Assembly: GCA_903829565.1 (NCBI GenBank)
Contig: CAIKQM010000453.1
Span: forward strand, 1-6,483
Source of the DNA: an uncultured Planctomycetota bacterium
Lineage (GTDB): Bacteria > Planctomycetota > UBA1135 > GCA-002686595
Direction of reading: 5' to 3'
DNA: 6,483 bases
Below the pieces are notes generated by a model. It saw nothing but the letters and a program-made list of their open reading frames with translations. It was not told where the DNA came from and ran no database searches. Of this stretch, positions 1 to 5,592 are shown piece by piece. The translations under genes and the position numbers were made by a program. Numbering within the stretch: the stretch's first letter is position 1; each line of letters opens with the position of its first letter.

Positions 1-630
1 CTGGGTGTCGCGGGACTCTTGGGCTCCGGTCGCAGTGAGTTGTGTCGCACGATTGCTGGTGTGGTGCCGCGTCAAGGGCAGTTGACGCTCTACGGCCAAT
101 CCATCCCTCAAGGTGTCGCCCGTACGATGGACTACGGCTTGGTGCACTCCCCCGAAGAGCGTCGCCATGAGGGCCTTTGGCTGGACCTCAGCATCGCAGA
201 GACCATCGCCCTTGGTTTGGTGCGACGCGGAGTGGGACGGCAAGCCGTGCACACACGCCAAGTAGCCCTCGAGCTAGTGCAGCGCTTGCGCATTCACTGT
301 GCCTCCGTAGACGCGCCCGTACGCAGTCTTTCCGGCGGCAACCAGCAAAAGGTGCTGTTGGCGCGACTCCTCGCTGCTGGACCTGCCGTACTCGTGCTCG
401 ATGAGCCCACGCGTGGTGTCGATGTGGGAGCCAGGGCGGATATTGTTGCGCGTGTGCGCGAGGTGTGCGGTGCCGGTGCGTGCGTCGTATGGACGACGAG
501 CTATTTGGAGGAGTTGGCCGAAGTCGCCGATGATGTGTTGATCGTGCGCGATCACGCCGTCGTCGAACAGGCGGCGCACGCTGCCAAGGATGTCGATCGA
601 CTCATTGCGCGCTTGGTAGGGGCTGAATGA
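1..630 (+). CDS. Sugar ABC transporter ATP-binding protein, C-terminal half (5' partial, YtfR/RbsA-like)
   Basis: The frame is open from the first base, so the window begins inside this gene and 209 residues remain. They match the second nucleotide-binding domain of the tandem ATPases that power CUT2-type sugar importers (RbsA, MglA, YtfR). In partial numbering, residues 5-14 form a Walker A in which the usual Lys is Arg (GLLGSGRSEL); this is normal for the second half of the family. The ABC signature LSGGNQQK is at 110-117, and Walker B with D-loop (LVLDEPTRGVD) at 131-141. The switch region reads TTSYLEE where classical ABC proteins have His, also usual here. The protein would act at the cytoplasmic face of the membrane with the two permeases encoded next. 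Its stop overlaps the next start as ATGA. Resemblance of the permeases to YtfT and YjfF makes a YtfR-like identity likely, but the substrate cannot be read from this fragment. Confidence 0.93.
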   Translation: MGVAGLLGSGRSELCRTIAGVVPRQGQLTLYGQSIPQGVARTMDYGLVHSPEERRHEGLWLDLSIAETIALGLVRRGVGRQAVHTRQVALELVQRLRIHCASVDAPVRSLSGGNQQKVLLARLLAAGPAVLVLDEPTRGVDVGARADIVARVREVCGAGACVVWTTSYLEELAEVADDVLIVRDHAVVEQAAHAAKDVDRLIARLVGAE

Positions 631-1580
631 AGGCTCTTTTGCGCGCTCAGGCCGCATGGGTGCTGTGCCTGCTTCTATGGGCCGGCAATGCTTGGTTCAC
701 GCCGGGCTTTACCGCGCTCGCTTGGCAAGACGGCCGACTCGTAGGATCCCTACCGGACCTGCTGTACCACGGCTCGACGGTGGCCTTACTCGCCGTGTGT
801 TGCGTGCCGTTGGTTGCTGCAGCCGGTGTGGACTTGGCGCTCGGCGCACTGATGGCGTGGAGTGCCTCCGTGCTGGTGGTCGGCGCCGATCGTTGGGGTG
901 CCCCCGTTGGGCTTGTGCTGGCGCTAGTGGTAGGCATGTTCGCAGGTGGCTGCACAGGGCTTGCGATTGTGCGCCTGCGTGTGTCGCCGCTGCTCGCAAC
1001 TCTGGTCGGGCTTTCTGCATGGCGTGGTGCGGCCCAACTCACCAGCGGTGGTGGTGTGCACTATGCCACCGAGCCTGCCGTGCGAGCGTGGGGTCTGTGG
1101 TCTCCGCTTGGTCTGCCCGTTTTGGTGTGGATCACCTTGGTGGTCGTGATCGTCATGCACTTGGTCTGGACGCGCACGACGCTGGGCCTGAAGTGCACCG
1201 CGTGGGGACTGAATGCGCGCGCCACAGAGTGGGCCGGGGTGTCGCTGCTGCCTTTAGGCATCGGCATCTACGCATTGGCCGGCGCGGCGGCAGCTGTCGC
1301 GGGCTGTGCGCAAGCGTGTGAGCTCGGAGCCGCCGACGCCTCGACCGTAGGAATCTGGAGAGAGTTGGATGTACTGGTGGCCTTGGTCCTCGGCGGTGCC
1401 AGCGTGTCCGGTGGTCGTGTCTCGGTGTACGCCACCGTTGGCGGAGCGTTGGCCGCTGAGACCTTGGTGATGACTCTTGCGTGGCAAGGTGCCTCCACGG
1501 CTACAGCTCTCTTTGTGCGTGCAGCCGTCTTGGTGGGTGTCTTGGCCTGGCGCGCGGCACCGAAAGGAACCGTGCGATGA
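627..1580 (+). CDS. Sugar ABC transporter permease, YtfT-like (BPD_transp_2 family)
   Basis: This 317-aa, very hydrophobic protein has about eight to ten membrane segments (roughly residues 8-24, 50-66, 70-86, 92-116, 119-137, 161-181, 205-231, 247-260, 266-285, 295-308). It is one half of the membrane channel of a CUT2 sugar importer. QDGRLVGSLPDLL at 34-46 and GADASTVGIWRELD at 235-248, followed by a GG-rich stretch, closely recall E. coli YtfT of the galactofuranose importer as I remember it. The family motif GGIDLSVG appears here as AGVDLALG (66-73). The start overlaps the ATPase stop (ATGA, 627-630), with AGGGG at 618-622 as a close Shine-Dalgarno sequence. Family assignment is firm; the YtfT subtype is inferred from motifs and gene order; the substrate is unknown. 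Confidence 0.9.
   Translation: MKALLRAQAAWVLCLLLWAGNAWFTPGFTALAWQDGRLVGSLPDLLYHGSTVALLAVCCVPLVAAAGVDLALGALMAWSASVLVVGADRWGAPVGLVLALVVGMFAGGCTGLAIVRLRVSPLLATLVGLSAWRGAAQLTSGGGVHYATEPAVRAWGLWSPLGLPVLVWITLVVVIVMHLVWTRTTLGLKCTAWGLNARATEWAGVSLLPLGIGIYALAGAAAAVAGCAQACELGAADASTVGIWRELDVLVALVLGGASVSGGRVSVYATVGGALAAETLVMTLAWQGASTATALFVRAAVLVGVLAWRAAPKGTVR
1563..1568 (+). promoter_or_regulatory. Ribosome binding site deciding the start of the second permease
   Basis: AAAGGA lies 8 nt upstream of the ATG at 1577. It supports this start over the upstream in-frame ATG at 1481, which would overlap the preceding permease gene by about 100 nt. Confidence 0.6.
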
Positions 1581-2515
1581 AGCGCGTGGCCGTGGGCTTG
1601 GTGCTGGTGGTTGCGGTCTGTGGAATCGCGCTGCCGCGCTATTGGAGCGCGAAGTTGCTGCCTGATTTGCTGGCGGATGCCGCAGTGCCCGGTGTAGCCG
1701 CTATCGGTGTGTGCTTCGTGCTCGCTTGTGGTTCGCTGGACTTGGCTGTGGGTAGCCTAGCCGCCTGCGCAAGTCTGGTGGTCGCAGCGGCTGTGGGGGC
1801 TGGCTTGCCGCCTAGCGTCGCTCTGGCGCTTGGCCTCGTGTTTGGCGCTGCAGTGGGCTTTGGCATGGGACACCTGCTGCGGGTCACGCGCGTCCCGGCC
1901 TTCATCGGCACCCTTGGCGGCCTCTTCGCGCTGCGTGCTGCGGCGTTGTGGTATGCGGAAGAGTCTCTCGCCATCCAGAGCCCTGCATTCACCGAATGGA
2001 GCGCGTGGACTTGGTCCGTGGGGGACGGTCGTTGGCGTCCAGCCGCCTTGACACTGGTACTCGCCACAGCGGTGGGTGCCTATGTCATGCATGCTTGGCA
2101 CATGGCTCGTGCAGCGTGGGTGGTGGGGGCTGATGAACAGGCCGCGCGTCAAGCGGGTTTGGATCCTGATGTGGTGCGCGTGCGCATGCACACGGTGTCG
2201 GGACTGTGTGGTGGTTTGGCTGGCGCCTTGTTGGCTCTATCTTCGAGTGCGGGCACCTCGATTGGCGCCAATGGCCTTGAGTTGGATGCACTCGCGTGCG
2301 CTGTTGTGGGTGGTGCTTCGCTTCTAGGCGGACGCGCCAGTGTTGTGGGAGCTGTGCTAGCCGCCGTGTTGTTTGCAGCCCTCGCACGCGGCTTGCAGTT
2401 CGCAGGCATCGCCGATGCAGGCTGGGGACGCTTGGTGGCTGCGGCGTTGTTGTTCCTATACTTGTTGCTGGATCGGCTCACGACACGAGCGCGTGCCGGT
2501 CAGCACAGCCCATGA
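1577..2515 (+). CDS. Sugar ABC transporter permease, YjfF-like (BPD_transp_2 family)
   Basis: This 312-aa polytopic membrane protein is the second permease of the same importer. The GGIDLSVG-type motif is present as GSLDLAVG (52-59). The EES segment around 128-130 and the ANGLELDALACAVVGGASL segment (231-249) match the layout of E. coli YjfF from memory. A two-permease arrangement (ATPase, YtfT, YjfF) is characteristic of the ytfQRT-yjfF system, unlike ribose importers with a single permease. The ATG at 1577 was chosen because it overlaps the previous stop as ATGA and has AAAGGA at 1563-1568, 8 nt upstream. An upstream in-frame ATG at 1481 would add 32 residues lying inside the previous gene and is less likely. 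The C-terminus ends in a short basic tail. The transported sugar is not known. Confidence 0.9.
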   Translation: MKRVAVGLVLVVAVCGIALPRYWSAKLLPDLLADAAVPGVAAIGVCFVLACGSLDLAVGSLAACASLVVAAAVGAGLPPSVALALGLVFGAAVGFGMGHLLRVTRVPAFIGTLGGLFALRAAALWYAEESLAIQSPAFTEWSAWTWSVGDGRWRPAALTLVLATAVGAYVMHAWHMARAAWVVGADEQAARQAGLDPDVVRVRMHTVSGLCGGLAGALLALSSSAGTSIGANGLELDALACAVVGGASLLGGRASVVGAVLAAVLFAALARGLQFAGIADAGWGRLVAAALLFLYLLLDRLTTRARAGQHSP

Positions 2516-3372
2516 GCGTCGCGTGGAAGTTTGGTACCTCCAGCTGGTCCGAGACGGACTGGGTAGGCCCGTTCTATCCGCGTGGCACCAAGGCTGGCGA
2601 TTTCTTGCGAGTGTATGCCCAGGTCTTCACCACGGTGGAAGCCGACACCACGTACTACCGAGTGCCGAGCGCAGCGCTCGTGCGTGGTTGGGCCGAGAAG
2701 ACGCCTGAAACCTTTCGCTTGTGCGCCAAGTTCCCACGCAGCATTGTCCACGGTGGCGAAGGGGCCACGCCACAGCCGTCCAATATCCTTGACAGCCCCA
2801 AGGCATGGCAGGACTGTGAAGCATTTTTGACGGCCCTCCAAGGCTTGGGGCCGCGCAAGGGCCCAGTTGTCTTGCAGTTTCCCTACTTCAATCGCTCCGC
2901 CTTTGCCGAGGTGGGTCCGTTTCTCAGCCGCTTGGATGCCTTCCTTGCTCGCCTGCCTGCGGACGAGCGTGTGGCGGTGGAGGTGCGCAACAAAGCATGG
3001 CTGGCCGAGCCATTGCTGGCGCTCTTGCGTCACCACCGCGCCTGCTTGGTTCTGAGCGAGCTGCCCTACCTGCCTCATCCCGCGGACCTCGCCCCACAGC
3101 TGGATCTGGTGACCACCGATTGGCTCTATGTGCGCCTGATCGGCGACCGCGAGGCTACCGAGGCCGCCTGTGAGCGCTTTGACAGGCCCGTGTTGAACAA
3201 GGACGCCAGCCTTGATCGTTGGGCCCAGTTGCTCGTGAATCTGACCCAAGACCCAGCCGGTCGCGTGCGTGAAGTCCACGCCTATGCGAACAACCACTAC
3301 CAAGGCCACGGGCCGGCCACGATCCGCGCTTTGGCCGGTCGTGTGCAGGAGCGACTTGCAAGCCTGAGCTAA
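2512..3372 (+). CDS. DUF72 domain-containing protein (YecE-like)
   Basis: This 286-aa protein of the DUF72/YecE family is predicted to be a soluble TIM-barrel fold; its biochemical activity is not established. Family hallmarks are visible in order: FGTSSWSETDWVGPFYP at 7-23; VEADTTYYRVPS at 42-53; WAEKTPETFRLCAKFPR at 60-76; GPVVLQFP at 117-124; VAVEVRNKAW at 154-163; WLYVRLIGDRE at 204-214; and the C-terminal YANNHYQGHGPAT at 258-270. Length is near the family norm, so it appears intact. The ATG at 2512 overlaps the permease stop (ATGA, 2512-2515) with no clear Shine-Dalgarno, suggesting translation by reinitiation after the permease. The overlap ties it to the sugar transporter operon, and a role in processing the imported compound is conceivable but is inference only. 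Confidence 0.93.
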   Translation: MSVAWKFGTSSWSETDWVGPFYPRGTKAGDFLRVYAQVFTTVEADTTYYRVPSAALVRGWAEKTPETFRLCAKFPRSIVHGGEGATPQPSNILDSPKAWQDCEAFLTALQGLGPRKGPVVLQFPYFNRSAFAEVGPFLSRLDAFLARLPADERVAVEVRNKAWLAEPLLALLRHHRACLVLSELPYLPHPADLAPQLDLVTTDWLYVRLIGDREATEAACERFDRPVLNKDASLDRWAQLLVNLTQDPAGRVREVHAYANNHYQGHGPATIRALAGRVQERLASLS

Positions 3373-3383
3373 GCGCGTACTCT
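3356..3383 (+). promoter_or_regulatory. Weak candidate promoter for the HEAT-repeat gene
   Basis: TTGCAA (3356-3361) and TACTCT (3378-3383) are separated by 16 nt and resemble sigma70 -35 and -10 boxes with 4/6 and 3/6 matches. The -10-like box ends 7 nt before the ATG at 3391, so a transcript from it would be almost leaderless. This fits the lack of a Shine-Dalgarno before that gene. Matches this weak arise often by chance. Confidence 0.2.
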
Positions 3384-3390
3384 GGTTGGC

Positions 3391-3639
3391 ATGGGACTGT
3401 TCTCGTTCTTCGGCGGCAAGTCCGCCCCCAAGGTGGATCTCAGTGCGCCCCTGGCGCAACTGGATAGCCACGATCCCAAGGTCCGTTTGGCTGGCTGCAA
3501 GGCGATTGGCGCCCTTGGGCGTGGCGGCGAAAGCGCCGTGCCGCGCCTGCGCGACATGCTGATGGACGATGACGGCGATGTCTGCACAGCGGCGGCGTCC
3601 GCGCTGTCCGACATTGAGCGTGGCCTGCCTAAGGCTTGA
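3391..3639 (+). CDS. Small HEAT-repeat protein
   Basis: This 82-aa protein begins with a short hydrophobic stretch (GLFSFFGG, residues 2-9) and then shows two helical-repeat units. Residues about 19-47 (LAPL-type start, then DPKVRLAGCKAIGALGR) and 48-78 (AVPRLRDMLMDDDGDVCTAAASALSDI) carry the HEAT pattern of a Leu/Ala helix, an Asp-x-x-x-Val-Arg-like turn and a second Ala-rich helix. HEAT repeats mediate protein-protein contacts; no catalytic residues are apparent. The ATG at 3391 is the first standard start after the DUF72 stop 18 nt upstream, and the frame is the same as DUF72. No Shine-Dalgarno is evident. It could be the last gene of the transporter operon or a separately expressed gene. 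Its partner is unknown. Confidence 0.75.
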   Translation: MGLFSFFGGKSAPKVDLSAPLAQLDSHDPKVRLAGCKAIGALGRGGESAVPRLRDMLMDDDGDVCTAAASALSDIERGLPKA

Positions 3640-3640
3640 A

Positions 3641-3654
3641 GAACTGCACAGTTC
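3641..3654. promoter_or_regulatory. Perfect 6-2-6 palindrome, possible operator
   Basis: GAACTG-CA-CAGTTC starts 2 nt after the HEAT gene stop and about 92 nt before the rubrerythrin start. The two-base centre is too short for a good RNA hairpin loop, so a site for a dimeric DNA-binding protein is the likelier reading. It does not match FNR, CRP or the usual LexA spacing that I know. No regulator is assigned. Confidence 0.35.
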
Positions 3655-3668
3655 GCATCTGCGCCCCC

Positions 3669-3697
3669 TTGAAGCGGCGTAGTGTCTGACGCATCCT
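3669..3697 (+). promoter_or_regulatory. Weak candidate sigma70-type promoter for rubrerythrin
   Basis: TTGAAG (3669-3674) and CATCCT (3692-3697) are separated by 17 nt. The -35-like box matches 4/6 and the -10-like box only 3/6. The position, 15 nt downstream of the palindrome and about 50 nt before the rubrerythrin ATG, is sensible for a promoter, but the sequence match alone is poor. Confidence 0.2.
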
Positions 3698-3746
3698 CTC
3701 GGACGACCTGGTACTCAGGACCCCCGCAACCCCCTCTCTCACTCCC

Positions 3747-4166
3747 ATGGCTGACCTCAAGGGCACTCAAACGCACGCTAACCTCAAGGCCGCTTTCGCT
3801 GGCGAGAGCCAAGCGAACCGCCGTTACCTCTACTTCGCCAAGCAGGCCGATGTCGAAGGCTACCCGGAGATCGCCGGTAACTTCCGCGACACCGCCGAAG
3901 GCGAGACGGGCCACGCCCACGGTCACCTCGATTACCTCAAGCGCGCTGGCGACCCCGCGACCGACATGCCGATCGGCACGACGGACAAGAACCTCGCCGC
4001 CGCTGTGAAGGGCGAGACCCACGAGTACACCGACATGTACCCCGGCATGGCCAAGACCGCGCGCGCGGAGGGCTTCGCTGAAATCGCCGACTGGTTCGAG
4101 ACCTTGGCCAAGGCTGAGAAGAGCCACGCCGGCAAGTTCGAAGCCTTGCTCAAGTCGATCACCTGA
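3747..4166 (+). CDS. Rubrerythrin family diiron protein lacking the rubredoxin domain
   Basis: This 139-aa four-helix ferritin-like diiron protein belongs to the rubrerythrin family, whose members typically reduce hydrogen peroxide in the cytoplasm. The expected iron ligands can be placed by motif: Glu20 (AGES), Glu53 and His56 (EGETGHA), Glu90 and Glu93 (GETHEYTDMYP), Glu124 and His127 (KAEKSHA). All seven are present. The protein ends right after the last helix and has no Cys at all, so the C-terminal rubredoxin Fe(Cys)4 domain of classical rubrerythrins is absent and a separate electron donor is needed. The start MADLKGTQT aligns with family N-termini. The upstream leader has no Shine-Dalgarno and is strongly C-rich. 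Codon use is shifted towards C-ending codons (CTC, GCC, GAC, ACC) relative to neighbours, suggesting high expression. It is followed by the Fe-S protein gene. Confidence 0.95.
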   Translation: MADLKGTQTHANLKAAFAGESQANRRYLYFAKQADVEGYPEIAGNFRDTAEGETGHAHGHLDYLKRAGDPATDMPIGTTDKNLAAAVKGETHEYTDMYPGMAKTARAEGFAEIADWFETLAKAEKSHAGKFEALLKSIT

Positions 4167-4189
4167 TCGCTTAGGCTCTCGGCTACGCG

Positions 4190-4226
4190 GGGCTCGCTTG
4201 CACGCCTGATGGCAGCGAGCGAGCCC
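4190..4226 (+). other. Stem-loop between rubrerythrin and Fe-S protein genes
   Basis: GGGCTCGCT (4190-4198) and AGCGAGCCC (4218-4226) are perfect 9-bp inverted repeats with a 19-nt loop. A second register pairs 4192-4198 with 4214-4220 because the right arm holds an AGCG duplication. No T-run follows, so a standard intrinsic terminator is unlikely. It may protect the 3' end of the rubrerythrin message or reduce read-through into the next gene, setting different levels for the two. That function is inferred. Confidence 0.45.
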
Positions 4227-4247
4227 TGCTCACTTCTCCTGTCGACT

Positions 4248-4252
4248 GAGGA
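4248..4252 (+). promoter_or_regulatory. Ribosome binding site deciding the start of the Fe-S protein
   Basis: GAGGA lies 4 nt before the ATG at 4257. This supports that start over the in-frame ATG at 4209, whose 16 extra residues (MAASEPCSLL...) would be encoded within the intergenic stem-loop and do not look like family sequence. Confidence 0.5.
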
Positions 4253-4256
4253 CCAC

Positions 4257-5591
4257 ATGACCATCTCTGCGCAACCGACTGCTGGCCTCTCGTACGATCC
4301 GTCGGAGGCTAAGTATTGGGATGAGAACGGCCTGCGCTCAGAGATCGAGCGCGCCTTCGAGTTGTGCAATAGCTGTCGCATGTGCTTCAAGTACTGCGAT
4401 TCGTTCCCGGACTTGTTCAAGCTCTTGGATGAGAAGCACGAAGGCGATGCGCGCAAGGTCACGGCGGACGAGACCGACCGCATCATGGATGAGTGCTTCC
4501 AGTGCAAGTTGTGCGAAGTGGAGTGTCCGTACACGCCGCGCATCGGGCACCAGTTTCAGCTCGACTTCCCTGAGCTGGTGCATCGCTACAAGGCGGTGCG
4601 AGCCAAGAAGCGTGGCGTGGCGCTGCGCGAACGCGTGCTTGGTGATCCCGACCTCGCGGGGCGCATGGCGCGCTTGAGCTTTGGTATGGCGAACACGATG
4701 AATCGCGTGGCCGCACATCGTTGGTTCATGGAGAAGGTCCTTGGCGTGCACCGCGACAAGTTGTTGCCGGACTTTGCCTCGCAGACCTTTGAGTCGTGGG
4801 CGCAGGCCAATGGCCGTGTGCGCCCGGCTGGCAAGGGCGATGAGGCGGTGTTGTTCCCGACCTGTTATGTGCAGAACAACGAGCCCCAGATCGGGCGCGA
4901 TGCACTGGAAGTGCTGGATCGCAACCAAGTGCCGACGGCTTGCGCGAAAGGTCTCGCGTGTTGTGGCATGCCGGCGTGGGAAAGCGGCAACTTGGACGAG
5001 GCGCGTCGCCGCGCGGAACACAACCTAGACGCGCTCGAGCCTTATGTGGATGCAGGCGCCAAGGTGTTGGCCATCAACCCGACCTGCTCGATGACGATGC
5101 GCGAGAAGTGGCCCAAGTGGTTTGAAGGCGAGCAGCGTGCGCGCGCTGAGAAAGTCGCGGCGGCTGTCAAAGATCCTTGCGATCACCTCTGGTCATTGCG
5201 CGAAGACGCGCGCTTCAACAAAGCGGTGCAAACCAAGCCGGAATCGATCGCTTACCACGCGCCGTGTCACTTGCGTGTGCAACGCACGGGGCTGCGCGCG
5301 CGTGATCTGTTCCGCAAGATCTTCGGCGTGCCGATCAAGCCCGTGATGGAGTGCTGCGGACACGATGGCACCTTTGCCATGAAGGTAGAGGGCTTCGAGC
5401 CCAGCCAGCGCGCTGGCGCCAATGCCTTCCGCGACATGAAAGAGGCCGAGAGCCAAGCCTGGTCGACCGACTGTCCGCTGGCGGCCATTCAGTTCCAACA
5501 GCACGCGGGTGTCAAACCTATGCACCCGCTGACCATTCTGGCCAAAGCCTATCGTGGCGAGCCCTTCGACGGGCCTGTCCAACCTACCTGA
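4257..5591 (+). CDS. Heterodisulfide reductase-related (Fe-S)-binding protein, GlpC/HdrD-like
   Basis: This 444-aa electron-transfer protein has an N-terminal pair of 4Fe-4S motifs: Cys37, 40, 43, 47 (CNSCRMCFKYC) and Cys80, 83, 86, 90 (CFQCKLCEVECP). Two CCG domains follow. The first has Cys203 (FPTCYVQ), Cys235-Cys236 (ACCGMPAWESG) and Cys277 (NPTCSMT). The second has Cys337 (HAPCHLR), Cys366-Cys367 (ECCGHDGTFAMK) and Cys406 (TDCPLA). This layout is that of GlpC, HdrD and glycolate/lactate oxidase Fe-S subunits. No flavin domain, signal peptide or membrane segment is visible, so it is probably cytoplasmic and passes electrons between partners. In both CCG domains the last Cys of the usual CxxC is missing. 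It sits between rubrerythrin and DUF3501, which suggests it is the electron donor for the rubrerythrin; that is inference. An anaerobic glycerol-3-phosphate dehydrogenase role is unlikely because no glpAB-like genes are adjacent. Confidence 0.93.
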   Translation: MTISAQPTAGLSYDPSEAKYWDENGLRSEIERAFELCNSCRMCFKYCDSFPDLFKLLDEKHEGDARKVTADETDRIMDECFQCKLCEVECPYTPRIGHQFQLDFPELVHRYKAVRAKKRGVALRERVLGDPDLAGRMARLSFGMANTMNRVAAHRWFMEKVLGVHRDKLLPDFASQTFESWAQANGRVRPAGKGDEAVLFPTCYVQNNEPQIGRDALEVLDRNQVPTACAKGLACCGMPAWESGNLDEARRRAEHNLDALEPYVDAGAKVLAINPTCSMTMREKWPKWFEGEQRARAEKVAAAVKDPCDHLWSLREDARFNKAVQTKPESIAYHAPCHLRVQRTGLRARDLFRKIFGVPIKPVMECCGHDGTFAMKVEGFEPSQRAGANAFRDMKEAESQAWSTDCPLAAIQFQQHAGVKPMHPLTILAKAYRGEPFDGPVQPT

Positions 5592-5592
5592 C

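Noticed and set aside
1481..1576. N-terminal extension of the second permease from the upstream ATG
   Set aside because: It would overlap the preceding gene by about 100 nt. The ATG at 1577 has a good Shine-Dalgarno and the same ATGA overlap as the other junctions.
3373..3390. Stop-codon read-through fusing DUF72 to the HEAT protein
   Set aside because: The two are in the same frame, but a shared frame has a one-in-three chance. The stop is TAA and nothing around it suggests read-through.
2500..3471. Long minus-strand open frame of 323 codons opposite DUF72
   Set aside because: It mirrors a clearly recognisable DUF72 gene. Long antisense frames are expected in GC-rich coding DNA, and its translation matches no family that I recognise.
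3635..3674. Direct repeat CTTGAAG at 3635-3641 and 3668-3674
   Set aside because: Only 7 bp, and the first copy overlaps the end of the HEAT coding sequence. The spacing of 33 bp is suggestive, but chance is sufficient.
3369..4127. Minus-strand open frame of 252 codons opposite the HEAT and rubrerythrin genes
   Set aside because: It covers two + strand genes and their intergenic region, and rubrerythrin is certain by its ligand motifs. No recognisable domain is seen in the antisense product.
4209..4256. Earlier start for the Fe-S protein
   Set aside because: The extra 16 residues come from the stem-loop region; GAGGA just before 4257 supports the later start.
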